Source of the DNA: JAXGQD01 sp964574395
Lineage (GTDB): Bacteria; Bacillota; Clostridia; Saccharofermentanales; Fastidiosipilaceae
DNA: 64,000 bases
Assembly (NCBI GenBank): GCA_964574395.1
Contig: CAZNNL010000002.1
Coordinates: 4,786-68,785 of the forward strand
Direction: 5' to 3'
The first letter of the stretch is position 1; each line of letters starts with the position of its first letter. The notes beneath the pieces are model-generated. The model worked only from the letters and a program-made list of their open reading frames with translations, was not told where the DNA came from and ran no database searches. Shown piece after piece: positions 16,399 through 26,933 of this stretch. A program made the position numbers and the translations under genes.

Positions 16399-18630
16399 AT
16401 GGCAAAGAAAAGCAAAGAAACACCAATACCGGAACAAGACGAAGCACATATTCAACAACAGGCTATTACAGATACGCTTGAAACCAACTACATGCCCTAT
16501 GCAATGAGCGTCATTGTTTCCCGTGCTATCCCTGAAATTGATGGGTTCAAACCAGCACATCGCAAGCTACTCTATACTATGTATAAAATGGGACTTTTAG
16601 GCGGTTCAAGAACGAAGTCCGCCAACATTGTTGGTCAAACAATGAAGCTTAACCCTCACGGCGACCAAACTATATATGAAACGATGGTTAGATTAACGCG
16701 GGGAAATGCTGCCCTCTTACATCCATACATTGATTCTAAAGGTAACTTTGGCAAACAGTACTCACGGGATATGGCGTATGCGGCACCACGTTATACAGAG
16801 GCAAAACTAGATAAGTTTTGTGAAAACATTTTCAATGATATCGATAAAGACGTTATTGAGATGGTGGATAACTATGATGGAACCATGAAGGAGCCCTTGC
16901 TTTTGCCAGCAGCCTTCCCTTCCATACTAGTTAATGCCAATCAAGGTATCGCCGTCGGCATGGCCAGCAATATTTGTTCCTTTAATTTAAGAGAAGTCTG
17001 TGAAGCCACCATTGCGTACATTAAAGATCCTGCTTGTGACTTACTAGAATACATGCCCGCACCGGACTTTTCGGGTGGCGGGGAATTAGTTTATGACATG
17101 GCGGAAATGGCAGAGATTTATAAAACCGGACGCGGTTCTATGAAGCTTCGGGCGCGTTACCGTGTTGATAAAGCGAATAGTTTGATTGAAATTTTTGAGA
17201 TTCCCTATTCGACCAACGTTGAGACAATAATTGAAGACATTACTGCACTCGTTAAGAGTAATAAGATAAAAGATATCGTAGATGTACGCGATGAAACGGA
17301 CTTGAATGGCTTAAAGGTAACTATTGATTACCGTAAGAATGTCGATCCGGAGCAGTTGATTCAGCGTTTGATTTTGCTAAAGACGCGCTTACAAGACACT
17401 TTTTCCTGCAATTTTAATATTTTGATTAATGGGACGCCACGCGTACTGGGAGTGAAACAAATCATCGCCGAGTGGTTATCTTTCCGCAGACAGTGTGTGC
17501 GTCGTGGCTTAGCGCATGATTTACAAAAGAAACAAGAGCGCCTTCATTTGCTCAAAGGTCTTGAGAAGATTCTGCTAGATATTGATAAGGCGATTGCCAT
17601 TATCCGCAAAACAGAAAAAGACGTAGATGTCATTCCAAACCTCATGGAAGGTTTTGAGATTGATGCCTTGCAAGCTGAGTACGTGGCAGAAATTAAATTG
17701 CGTCATCTAAATAGACAATATATTTTGCAGCGTATTGCAGATATCAAAAAACTTAAAACAGAAATTAAAGCAATTCAAGAACTATTGGCTGACAATGAAA
17801 AAATTGATGAGGTGATAAGTGGTCAACTAGCTGAAATCGCTAAGAACTATGGACACGATCGTCTCACGCAATTGGTACTGGCTGACGAAATAGAAGTCAT
17901 TACAAAAGATGACATGATTGAAGATTATAATATAAAAATGTTTCTTACCGCACATGGCTATATCAAGAAATTAGCGCTTACTAGTCTACGATCAGCAGGC
18001 GAATTAAAGACCAAAGATGACGATGAAATTGTGCAAGATTTAGATGCGTCTAACAAGCAAGAGATAATTTTGTTTTCTAACCAGGGCAACGCTTATAAAC
18101 TTTTTGTACATGAAATTCCGGACCATAAACCATCAGACCTAGGAAGCTATGGACAGAATTTATTGGACTTAGAAGATGGGGAAACTATCGTCTATATGTA
18201 TTTACCTCATGACTATACAGGATCCCTGATTGCGGGATTTGAGAACGGGAAAGTGGCACGCTTTACAAGTGACAGCTTTGTAACGAAGACGCGTCGCCGA
18301 AAACTCCTCAATGCATTTAGCATGAAATCACCTTTGGTAGCGCTCTATGCTTATGATGAAGAACACCCTGATTATTTTCTGCTAAATGATGCGCATAAAT
18401 TAATCCTATTTGACGTTAATTTACTTACCTTAATGAGCAGTCGTAATACGCAAGGCGTACAAGTTTTAGGCATGAAGAAGGGCCAAAAAATTGTGCGTTT
18501 CAAACCGGTCTCGAAAGTAGATATTGAAGACTCAGAGTATTATCGTATTAGAAAAATTCCCGCAAGAGGCTTTTACTTAAAAGAGGATGATTTGTCTGCC
18601 AGACAACAAAGTCTGATACCTGAAGAATAA
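16399..18630 (+). CDS. parC: Type IIA DNA topoisomerase subunit A (ParC-like)
   Basis: 743-residue DNA cleavage subunit. Catalytic Tyr132 is in APRYTEAKL next to Arg131. The quinolone-region helix reads NPHGDQTIYET, so the usual Ser after GD is Gln90 and the acidic position is Glu94. A coiled-coil arm (about 370-490) and a C-terminal beta-pinwheel of about 230 residues follow, with no obvious full gyrase box, which favours topoisomerase IV over gyrase. It forms an operon with parE and ends at a strong shared terminator. Confidence 0.84.
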   Translation: MAKKSKETPIPEQDEAHIQQQAITDTLETNYMPYAMSVIVSRAIPEIDGFKPAHRKLLYTMYKMGLLGGSRTKSANIVGQTMKLNPHGDQTIYETMVRLTRGNAALLHPYIDSKGNFGKQYSRDMAYAAPRYTEAKLDKFCENIFNDIDKDVIEMVDNYDGTMKEPLLLPAAFPSILVNANQGIAVGMASNICSFNLREVCEATIAYIKDPACDLLEYMPAPDFSGGGELVYDMAEMAEIYKTGRGSMKLRARYRVDKANSLIEIFEIPYSTNVETIIEDITALVKSNKIKDIVDVRDETDLNGLKVTIDYRKNVDPEQLIQRLILLKTRLQDTFSCNFNILINGTPRVLGVKQIIAEWLSFRRQCVRRGLAHDLQKKQERLHLLKGLEKILLDIDKAIAIIRKTEKDVDVIPNLMEGFEIDALQAEYVAEIKLRHLNRQYILQRIADIKKLKTEIKAIQELLADNEKIDEVISGQLAEIAKNYGHDRLTQLVLADEIEVITKDDMIEDYNIKMFLTAHGYIKKLALTSLRSAGELKTKDDDEIVQDLDASNKQEIILFSNQGNAYKLFVHEIPDHKPSDLGSYGQNLLDLEDGETIVYMYLPHDYTGSLIAGFENGKVARFTSDSFVTKTRRRKLLNAFSMKSPLVALYAYDEEHPDYFLLNDAHKLILFDVNLLTLMSSRNTQGVQVLGMKKGQKIVRFKPVSKVDIEDSEYYRIRKIPARGFYLKEDDLSARQQSLIPEE

Positions 18631-18636
18631 AGAAAA

Positions 18637-18665
18637 GACCCACGTTTTCTCGAAATACGTGGGTC
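18637..18665. terminator. Bidirectional terminator between parC and lysC
   Basis: GACCCACGT and ACGTGGGTC form a 9-bp stem between convergent genes, with A-rich sequence on the left and a T-containing run on the right. Confidence 0.8.
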
Positions 18666-18690
18666 GTACTTTAATTATCTGCTATTGAAC

Positions 18691-20046
18691 TTAGCGTAAG
18701 AAAAACTCTCTGTATAATTCCTTAATTGCGTAATTACAGAAACTCTCTTTAATACCAAAGATAACGGATATTTCTGAAGCACCTTGGATGATGAGCTCTA
18801 AGTTGACACCGGCGCGGCTTAAGGCATTGGTAGCTTTGGCCGTGACACCAACCGTTTGTGCCATGGCATCACCAACAATCATAACGATAGCAATTCCGCG
18901 TTCAACGTTGATTGTTTCGAGCTGCAACTCATCGATAAGACGCTTGATGACGAGTTTTTCTTTTTCGGGAGGGAAGACCTCATTTTTCAATACGATGGAT
19001 AATGAATCAATACCTGACGGCATATGCTCAAAAGGAATGCTGAAATCTGCTAGGATCTGCAAAACCTTCAGTGCAAAACCAACCTCACGGTTCATGAGAT
19101 ATTTGCTCATATGCAGAATAGTGAATCCCTTACTACCAGCAATACCCGTGACGACACTTTCATAGTTCTTGCGTTTAAAGAGTATATTGGTTCCATCTGC
19201 GTGTGGATTGTTTGTATTTCTTATATTAACTGGAATGGATTTCAAAGCTGTTGGAGCAAGCGCTTCTTCGTGCAGTACGGTAAAGCCAGCATACGCAAGT
19301 TCGCGCATTTCAGAATAACTAATTTCTTTAATGGCCTGTGGACGTTCCACGATAGAAGGATTAACAGAGTAAACATTATCTACGTCAGTCCAATTTTCAT
19401 AAACGGTCGCGTCAACAGCGTTTGCTAAAATAGCCCCGGTGATATCGGATCCACCTCGCGAGAAGGTGAGGATACGACCATCAGGACGAACGCCAAAGAA
19501 ACCAGGAAAAATGATGGTGCCTTTATGCTTAGCGAAATTATCTCTAATGCGGTCATAGGACTCTGGCAAAACGCGCGCATTACCACTCTCACTACTTAGC
19601 ACTAAACCAGCCTCGGCTGGGGAAATATATACTGCTTCCTCTCCGATACTTTTCAGATAAGAAGCTACCAGCTGCGCACAAAGGTCTTCGCCTGCCGCTT
19701 TTAAAGCATCGCTTAAATCGCGTGTGTTGTCTTTGTTTTTCTTGATGCGTTGAGAGAGGTCATTTTCGACAAAATCTGCGAAACCTTCTTCCATGCCTAA
19801 ATCTTCAGCAATTTGGCCAAAGCGTTCGGAAATGGCGCGCATTTCGTTTTTGCCATCATAACCAGAAATAATTGCATTACCAAGGGAAATGAGCAGGTCA
19901 GTCACTTTGATGTCTTCGCGATGACGTTTTCCTGGAGCTGATACTACAACGACGCGTCTTTCGTTTTCTGAGAGAACGATGTCACAAACCTTACGGATTT
20001 GTTTGGCGTCAGCTAGGGACGACCCACCGAATTTACATACCTTCAT
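18691..20046 (-). CDS. lysC: Aspartate kinase
   Basis: 451-residue enzyme phosphorylating aspartate at the entry to lysine, threonine and methionine synthesis. The N-terminal kinase domain has KFGGSSLAD at residues 5-13 and FSRGGSDITGA near 207; two C-terminal ACT domains (around LQILADFSIPFEHM and TAKATNALSRAGVNLELI) imply feedback control by an amino acid. A good promoter lies upstream. No other aspartate-pathway gene is adjacent. Which amino acid inhibits it cannot be told. Confidence 0.93.
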   Translation of the reverse strand: MKVCKFGGSSLADAKQIRKVCDIVLSENERRVVVVSAPGKRHREDIKVTDLLISLGNAIISGYDGKNEMRAISERFGQIAEDLGMEEGFADFVENDLSQRIKKNKDNTRDLSDALKAAGEDLCAQLVASYLKSIGEEAVYISPAEAGLVLSSESGNARVLPESYDRIRDNFAKHKGTIIFPGFFGVRPDGRILTFSRGGSDITGAILANAVDATVYENWTDVDNVYSVNPSIVERPQAIKEISYSEMRELAYAGFTVLHEEALAPTALKSIPVNIRNTNNPHADGTNILFKRKNYESVVTGIAGSKGFTILHMSKYLMNREVGFALKVLQILADFSIPFEHMPSGIDSLSIVLKNEVFPPEKEKLVIKRLIDELQLETINVERGIAIVMIVGDAMAQTVGVTAKATNALSRAGVNLELIIQGASEISVIFGIKESFCNYAIKELYREFFLR

Positions 20047-20074
20047 TCAATATGACCCTCCTGTGAACGCGCTT

Positions 20075-20103
20075 ATTATATGCAATGGGGGCCTTGATTT
20101 CAA
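20075..20103 (-). promoter_or_regulatory. lysC promoter
   Basis: Minus strand TTGAAA (20098-20103), 17 bases, perfect TATAAT (20075-20080), about 30 bases before the start. Confidence 0.75.
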
Positions 20104-20129
20104 GGATATTAGGCACTTGCCTTCAAAAC

Positions 20130-22291
20130 TTAATGTATAGGGGCCACCTCATATCCATCTGAGGGGAGCGTAAGTAGTGCAACAAACAAATCATCTTCCA
20201 AACGAATTTCTAAGGTTGCGCCGATTTGTTCGGCGAGACTTCTGGCGATTGAAAGCCCGAGGCCACTGCTGCTAGTGCTGCGCGATTCGTCGCCTCGAAC
20301 AAAGCGTTCAAACAATTCATCAAGGTCTTTTTCTAAGCGTTCTGCTGAAATGTTTTTTACTTCTATTTCGTAACTGTTTGTGTGCTGTCGTAGGCTCAGA
20401 TAAACACGTGAACCAGTGAGGGCATATTTGGAGGCATTACTCAAGATATTATCCAAAATGCGTGATAAGTGGCGTGGGTCACTTAGTACTTCTTGCTCAT
20501 CTGCTTGCATATTTTCGGGTAATCGCAGAACCACTTCTAGTTGACGTTCTTTGAAACGTTCGCTATATTCTCCAACTTGTTGTCTGAGCATTTCAGGCAA
20601 GTTGATACTTTCTGCATGATAACTAAGATTTCCTGACAATGCTTTTGAAGCATCGATTAAATCTTCTGTTAATGTGCGCAAGCGGGCGCTTTTGTTGTCC
20701 AGGATTTGTAGATACTCGTTTGCTTTTGGGCTTCCGAGTGGCTCTTGTTTTAACAAATCTATGTAGTTGATGATAGATGTTAATGGTGTGCGCAAGTCAT
20801 GGGAAACGTTTGTGATTAGTTCAGTTTTCAAGCGTTCGTTTCTCGAATCGCGTTCCACTGCATCTTTAATTATGCCGCGGATATCCCCAAGTTCATTAGC
20901 CAGTGGAACGTACTCAAGTGGCATATGTTGGATGCTAGCTTGGGCTTTGAAGTCACCGGAGCGCAGGGTGGACATTTGCCACTCTAATGCTGCAATTGCA
21001 TTTAAGCTGCGCCACTGTCTTCCGATAAGATAGACAAGCGGGAAAAGCACGAACAAAGCACAAAGAAATACGAATGCACCTAGCCCAAGCACAGCAGAAA
21101 GAAAGAATATCAAGAAAATTCCGCCCAAGAAGTAAAAGGCAATCAAACGAACGAACTTAGCTTTACTATCCGCTCCTATAAAGAGATGCAAGAAGTTTAT
21201 GAGCTTCCTAACAATTTTGCGGATGCCTTCCCATATACTCTGCAAAAGTCTGAAACTAAGAAAACTTTTCAGTAGGGTTTTAGTTTTGATGCGGCGAATG
21301 ACTGAAAGAGCAACGGTTTGTACTATCAGTAAACCAAAATAGGGAAGGGATAGAATAGGCCATGTGTCCTTTAGTCGAAAAGCGAGAGTAGCTTGAGGAA
21401 TGAGATAGAGACTATCATTAGTATAAGCAGCGGGTACGAACTTATCGAAGAGTACGAAAAAAACGTAAACAATCAAAGCAAACATAGCCAAGACAAGTGG
21501 GGCGATAACATCTAGCGGAAGACTATCAAAAGGCGTTAAAAGGGGTCCCTCTATGCTTTTCTCAGAACTACTTTCTTTCTTTGTCCTATATCCACAGGCG
21601 TATACCAGATAGAGCAATAACGAGATTAGTAATATGCCACTAGAAACTGCAACAGTGTAAAAAATAGGTATCATTTGCTCTGCGGACTGATAACTTCTTT
21701 CCTTCAAAGCAAGTGTTGAACCCTCGGGAAACTTATCTTTTACAGAAAAGGCTATGATGCCATTATTAGTGCCTGCGTATAGATTGGGTAGCGTCAGATT
21801 CTGAATTTGTCCCCCACCATACTTCAAAAAATCACTCGAATTGAAATCGTAAACATAATCGTAGTTTTCTAAAATCTCTTGCGTATCCGAAAATCTGTCT
21901 TTAACTGCTTCGTCGTTGGTGTATGCCGGCAAGGAGTCGTTTGGCCAATACCAAAAATTGAGTGCGGAAGATGGTAGCAAGTCTTCAGCGATTACTTGCG
22001 TGCCTTTTTTGGGGTTTGAATTAAGAAGAAGCGTACTGTAGCTTATTGATGCTGTATCATCATGATAAAGGTTTTCTATAGGATTCGGATAAAGTTTCTC
22101 GCTAATATCTGAAGCCTCATGTATCAGCGCTGTTTCGTAGGTCATTGATTGGCTATATTGGGTGTTTTCACGATATCCGAAACTATATATTGAATCGATT
22201 GAAAAGACACTAATAACAATGGCAAAAAAACATATCGGCAAAAGAAGAAACGCCACACCTTTCAATATCACATTGGTTCGTAAATTCTTCA

Positions 22292-22292
<1 letters not shown>
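20130..22292 (-). CDS. Membrane sensor histidine kinase, polytopic
   Basis: 720-residue kinase. After one N-terminal membrane helix comes an extracytoplasmic region of about 180 residues, then about five more membrane segments. HisKA follows with phospho-His in VSHDLRTPLTS and HATPase_c with the N box NILSNASKYA and G box SSGLGLSIARSLAEQ. ATG 22292 overlaps the regulator stop by one base (TAATG) and follows GGAGGGAG, so the upstream TTG at 22319 is rejected. It is coupled to the response regulator gene. The catalytic part resembles VanS-like kinases; the large sensor part is unusual and the signal unknown. Confidence 0.88.
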
Positions 22293-23011
<719 letters not shown>

Positions 23012-23138
23012 AAGCCTGCACCTCTTTCTTGGGTTAATTCTACTTGAATTTTGGAAAAGGGTTTTAATAATTCGTTAAGATAAGACAAGGTGCTAGGATT
23101 TGTAAATCTAGTTGACAGGCATATTTTTCGAGAAACTA

Positions 23139-23327
23139 TTGGCAAAAAAACAGCTTGTACGCCAAAGTGCTGGAAATATGCTTGAAAATCGTCAAATAAA
23201 CAGCTTGTGCGACGGAAAAAGGCGTTTTGAGCCTGAAAATCACCGATTAGCTACGTACAAGTTGTATTTTTGCCGAAAAGATCTTCAAAAATTGGAATTT
23301 CGGTGCACAAGTCGTTTTTTTGTCAAA
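23139..23327. repeat. ~190-bp intergenic element, copy B
   Basis: Same architecture as the element at 9185-9375: inverted units at 23139-23162 and 23191-23212, direct units at 23254-23279 and 23301-23327. Unit three matches its partner at 23 of 26 positions, unit four at 21 of 27, unit two at 16 of 22. The central loop again holds a small hairpin (AGGC/GCCT) and a CCGATT. It fills most of the ~400-base gap between the divergent response regulator and the YqeG gene. Confidence 0.85.
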
Positions 23328-23418
23328 AGTCATAGCCGTTGTGGAACACTCGGGGCACCAATCAAACCGTGCAGCGCTTGTGCTAAAATGCTCTTAGAAA
23401 AAATGAGGGGGAGCGGCG

Positions 23419-23949
23419 ATGCCAAACTGGCTTTTGAAAAGATACAAGCCTGATTATTATTTTGAAAAGCTAGCAGACATTGACTGGCCGAACTTCTTTG
23501 AACAAGGCTATCGACTAGTGCTTGTGGACGTTGATAATACTATCCAAGCGCATGGCGAACGTGAGATTAGCGAGACTGCGATAGCGGAATTGAAGCGCAT
23601 ACAAGCCTTAGGATTCAAAATAACTATCGTCACCAATGCCAAGCCGCATCGCTCCCAAAAGATGCAAGAAGGAATACAAAAGAAAGGCTTGATGGTGGAG
23701 GTTTTTGGTTTTGCCAGAAAACCTAAGCCGCGACGCCTGCTTGAGGCTTGTGTCAAACACAATATACCTGTTCAGAACGCTCTGATGCTTGGTGATCAAA
23801 TCTTTACGGATGTTAGGGCTGGCAAAAATGCCAACATCTGCACGATTTTAGTTAAAACAATCTCGCATAAAGAACCTTGGTATATAAAGTTAAAACGAAT
23901 AGGCGAGAGCATCATTTTAAAGAACGCTAAGTTCAATAAAACCCCATAA
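23419..23949 (+). CDS. yqeG: YqeG family HAD-IIIA phosphatase
   Basis: 176-residue HAD phosphatase. Motif I is DVDNT (about residue 36), motif II TNAKPHR with its Asn/Thr, Lys in ARKPKPR, and motif IV GDQIFTDV. The N-terminus (LLKRYKPDYYFEKLADI) is diagnostic for YqeG, the bacterial relative of phosphatidylglycerophosphate phosphatase Gep4. A lipid-phosphate substrate is likely but unproven. ATG 23419 follows GGGGGAG; an extended -10 (TGCTAAAAT, ending 23389) precedes it. Confidence 0.88.
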   Translation: MPNWLLKRYKPDYYFEKLADIDWPNFFEQGYRLVLVDVDNTIQAHGEREISETAIAELKRIQALGFKITIVTNAKPHRSQKMQEGIQKKGLMVEVFGFARKPKPRRLLEACVKHNIPVQNALMLGDQIFTDVRAGKNANICTILVKTISHKEPWYIKLKRIGESIILKNAKFNKTP

Positions 23950-23962
23950 AGAAAGGTCAAAC

Positions 23963-25048
23963 ATGAAAGAAATACTAGAAAATCGATTAAGCCGTTTAAG
24001 GGATTCGCTAAGAGAAGAAGATTTACAAGCGGTCATCATCTATGGACGCGAAAACACACGCTACCTGACTGGCTTTAGTGGTTCAACTTCGCTAGCACTA
24101 ATTACTTTAGACCAATCCTTGATTTTCGTAGATTCGCGCTACACGACGCAAGCATCGCAAGAATGTGTAAGTAGTGTAGTTATTCAGGAACAAGGCAGTC
24201 TCAACAATGCAGTATGTAACAGAATAGAAGACCTCGAAATAAAAGACATCGGCTTAGAAGACGAAACTATCTCTTTGGCCATGTTTAATGAAATAAAAGC
24301 GAAACTAAGCTGGCAACATCTGCATGGGCTTTCTAAAAGTTTGGCTCAGCTACGTTGGGTAAAAGATGCGAGTGAATTAGGGAAAATTCGTGAGGCGGTG
24401 CGGATTGCGGATGCTGCTTTTGCCGAAGTGAAAATGCTTATCAAGGCGGGGATGAGAGAGACTGAAGTGGCCGCACTTTTGGAGTACAAGATGAAACTTT
24501 TGGGGGCAGACAAGCCTTCATTTGACACAATTGTAGCTTCAGGCTTGCGTTCTGCCTTGCCACATGGCATTGCTTCTGAAAAAGTAATTGAAGATGGAGA
24601 CATTATCGTAATAGACTTTGGGGCAATGTACCAAGGCTATTGCTCCGATATGACACGCACAGTTTTTGTGGGTACGCCAAATCCGAAACTTGTCGAAATT
24701 TATAATATTGTTCTAGAAGCGCAAGAAAAAGCAGAGACAGCGCTCAAGGCAGGTGTTCTTGGCAAAACGATACACAAAATCGCTGCCGACACAATCGCTG
24801 ATGCAGGCTACGGTGCTTATTTTGGTCACGGTCTTGGACATAGCTTAGGCTTAGAAATCCACGAAGAACCAAGGCTAAATGCACTCTCTGAAACCATCAT
24901 GCCGGCGGGCGTTTTGATGACTGCTGAGCCTGGCATCTACTTACCGGAATTGGGTGGTGTAAGAATCGAAGACACGGTGTTAATCACGGAACAAGGGATA
25001 GAAATTTTGACGCAAACCCCGAAAGCAATTGAATTTGCAATGATCTAA
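23963..25048 (+). CDS. M24B aminopeptidase P / Xaa-Pro dipeptidase
   Basis: 361-residue metallopeptidase that cleaves at an N-terminal Xaa-Pro bond. A creatinase-like N domain is followed by the pita-bread domain with all five metal ligands recognisable: Asp in VIDFGAM, Asp in SDMTRT, His in GHGLGHSLG, Glu in TAEPGIY and Glu in RIEDT. Lies 13 bases after yqeG and about 50 before efp, a common Firmicute order. PepQ or PepP cannot be separated by sequence here. Confidence 0.92.
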   Translation: MKEILENRLSRLRDSLREEDLQAVIIYGRENTRYLTGFSGSTSLALITLDQSLIFVDSRYTTQASQECVSSVVIQEQGSLNNAVCNRIEDLEIKDIGLEDETISLAMFNEIKAKLSWQHLHGLSKSLAQLRWVKDASELGKIREAVRIADAAFAEVKMLIKAGMRETEVAALLEYKMKLLGADKPSFDTIVASGLRSALPHGIASEKVIEDGDIIVIDFGAMYQGYCSDMTRTVFVGTPNPKLVEIYNIVLEAQEKAETALKAGVLGKTIHKIAADTIADAGYGAYFGHGLGHSLGLEIHEEPRLNALSETIMPAGVLMTAEPGIYLPELGGVRIEDTVLITEQGIEILTQTPKAIEFAMI

Positions 25049-25099
25049 TAAACGATATAGAATTACATAGTTAGTTTTGCCAAACATAGGAGGAAAAAG

Positions 25100-25657
25100 A
25101 TGATTTCAGCAGGTGATTTTAGAAACGGTGTAACTTTTGAGATGGACGATAACGTCTTTCAAATTATTGAGTTTCAGCACGTTAAACCAGGTAAGGGCTC
25201 TGCTTTTGTCCGCACAAAGTACCGCAATGTTCGCACCGGCGCTGTTCTTGAACATACATTTAATCCTTCTGAGAAGTTTCAAGAAGCACGTTTGGAACGT
25301 AGTGACATGGAATATTTATATAAAGATGGTGACCTCTATTATTTCATGAACACAGAAACCTATGAACAAGTGCCTTTCAGTGCTGACATCATCGGTGATT
25401 CGATAAAATTCCTAAAAGAGAATATGGTTTGTAAAGTTGTGGCATACAAAGGGACGGTATTTAATGTTGAACTTCCACTCTTTGTAGAATTGCAGATTAC
25501 ACACACGGAGCCAGGCGTTAAAGGGGATACAGCCCAAAACGCAACCAAAGCCGCTACGCTTGAAACAGGTGCTGTAATCAAGGTTCCTTTGTTTGTGAAT
25601 GAAGGCGAAGTCGTTCGTGTAGATACCCGCTCTGGCGATTACATGGAACGCGCCTAA
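25100..25657 (+). CDS. efp: Translation elongation factor P
   Basis: 185-residue EF-P that relieves ribosome stalling at polyproline. Three beta-barrel domains are complete; the tip loop is PGKGSAF with Lys at the modifiable position. The C-terminal motif region ending [12 protein letters not shown] is standard. ATG 25100 follows AGGAGG. It ends in a strong terminator. No EpmA/B or YmfI-type modification gene is in view. Confidence 0.96.
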   Translation: MISAGDFRNGVTFEMDDNVFQIIEFQHVKPGKGSAFVRTKYRNVRTGAVLEHTFNPSEKFQEARLERSDMEYLYKDGDLYYFMNTETYEQVPFSADIIGDSIKFLKENMVCKVVAYKGTVFNVELPLFVELQITHTEPGVKGDTAQNATKAATLETGAVIKVPLFVNEGEVVRVDTRSGDYMERA

Positions 25658-25680
25658 TCGTAAACTTAACTGATATAATG

Positions 25681-25713
25681 ACAAGCGAGAGTAGCGCCTC
25701 GCTTGTTTTTTTC
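25681..25713 (+). terminator. Terminator after efp
   Basis: ACAAGCGAG and CTCGCTTGT form a 9-bp stem with an 8-base loop, then TTTTTTTC. Confidence 0.93.
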
Positions 25714-25778
25714 AAGTTGAGACCTGTATCGAGGTGGGGATGGCCGAGTTTTCTAGTAATAAAAAAGGTGAAAGAACC

Positions 25779-26129
25779 ATGTCGCAAGGCTTTATTGCAC
25801 AGTATGCGGCAGAAGCTGCTTTGCGAACTTACGGTGTGGCCAGACTTGATGAGGGCGGCGTCGCTGCAATTAAGAGTGCCTTCGGTTTTGAACATGAAGG
25901 TAAAGGGGTGCAAGTAACATTCAATAGCAGGGATGAGGCGACTTGTGAGATAACCGTTTATCCGGTGGTGTATTTTGCCACCATAGTCCCTGAAGTTGCT
26001 TGGAACATTCAAGAAAACGTAAAGTCTGATGTTGAGAAATACACTGGTGTTGATGTGGAAGCAGTAAACGTCCATGTCAAAGACATTGTTCGGAAAGAGG
26101 AGGAGAAGCCCCATGCGCAGAGTCAATAG
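25779..26129 (+). CDS. Asp23/Gls24 family envelope stress protein
   Basis: 116-residue Asp23-like protein, a cytosolic coat on the membrane in Gram-positives, tethered by AmaP. The pattern AALRTYGVARLDE and the C-terminal VEKYTGVDVEAVNVHVKDI are typical. ATG 25779 follows AAAGGTGA; an ATG at 25740 lies only 3 bases from its GAGG. Its end overlaps the next gene by 17 bases. Confidence 0.88.
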   Translation: MSQGFIAQYAAEAALRTYGVARLDEGGVAAIKSAFGFEHEGKGVQVTFNSRDEATCEITVYPVVYFATIVPEVAWNIQENVKSDVEKYTGVDVEAVNVHVKDIVRKEEEKPHAQSQ

Positions 26130-26664
26130 AGTAATCTTGATTTTGTATTCTTTCATATTAGCCCTGCTCAGTCTCTTATTGTTATTACAGATACTGAACA
26201 CATCGTGGGGTGTAGACTATATTAATTTCCTCCAAAACATTGCCGGTCATAGCGTGCGTCGTACGATTGCTGTAGTGGCTTTGGTAGCAATTTTTGTTCT
26301 AACTGTTGCTACCCTGGTTTACGCTCTTTTAAGTGATCGCTTACATAAATCTAGAATCAGCAGTACAGACATTGGGGACATTGATATCGGGGTAGAGGCT
26401 ATTGAGAATATTGCCTTAAATGCTGCCAAAGCAGCACAAGCTGGCATTAAGAATGCCAAATCCCGAGTCTACCAAGGAAAAGGTAAATCACTCAATTTGG
26501 TGATGGCCGTGCAATTGTATTCAGATGTCGAAATTCCGGCACAAATGGCTAAAATTCAGGACCGCGTCAAGAAGGATGTTGAAAGATACACGGGCATCCC
26601 GGTGGCACAGGTTAAAATCAAAGTTAACAGAGTTGAGCTAGTTGGAGCAAAGGTAGAGCGCTGA
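26113..26664 (+). CDS. amaP: AmaP-type alkaline shock response membrane anchor
   Basis: 183 residues: two membrane helices (about residues 8-30 and 52-76) and a cytosolic Asp23-like C domain ending VERYTGIPVAQVKIKVNRV. It anchors Asp23 proteins at the membrane in relatives. ATG 26113 follows GAGGAGGAG; the upstream in-frame ATG at 26074 has no ribosome site. Overlaps the Asp23 gene, so the partners are co-translated. Confidence 0.85.
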   Translation: MRRVNRVILILYSFILALLSLLLLLQILNTSWGVDYINFLQNIAGHSVRRTIAVVALVAIFVLTVATLVYALLSDRLHKSRISSTDIGDIDIGVEAIENIALNAAKAAQAGIKNAKSRVYQGKGKSLNLVMAVQLYSDVEIPAQMAKIQDRVKKDVERYTGIPVAQVKIKVNRVELVGAKVER

Positions 26665-26684
26665 TGCGCTAAGGTGAACGGTTA

Positions 26685-26921
26685 ATGAAGCGCTTATTTA
26701 TACCATTAATCAATTTTTTACAAGGTAAGAATCCGGGAGTAGTTGGCGCGCTTACCGGCATGATTCTAGGTTTGCTGTTAGTCATTTTTGGCTTTTGGAA
26801 GACACTTTTGGTCTTAACATTAACCGTTATTGGCTACGTTTTAGGTGTAAAATACTTTTCAAATCCCGAGCAGTTCAAACAGCTGCTAGATCGGATATTG
26901 CCGCCGGGAAGGTTTAGATAG
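26685..26921 (+). CDS. DUF2273 small membrane protein
   Basis: 78 residues with two hydrophobic segments (about 20-35 and 40-58) and family-like GALTGMILGLLLVIFGFWKTL. DUF2273 proteins regularly accompany Asp23 and AmaP; no biochemical role is known. Third gene of the envelope trio, 12 bases before nusB. Confidence 0.85.
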   Translation: MKRLFIPLINFLQGKNPGVVGALTGMILGLLLVIFGFWKTLLVLTLTVIGYVLGVKYFSNPEQFKQLLDRILPPGRFR

Positions 26922-26933
26922 TTAGGAGACAAC

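Noticed and set aside
23112..23453. 113-residue ORF across the repeat element
   Set aside because: It runs through the repeat and overlaps the yqeG start in another frame, has no family resemblance and no ribosome site; treated as chance.
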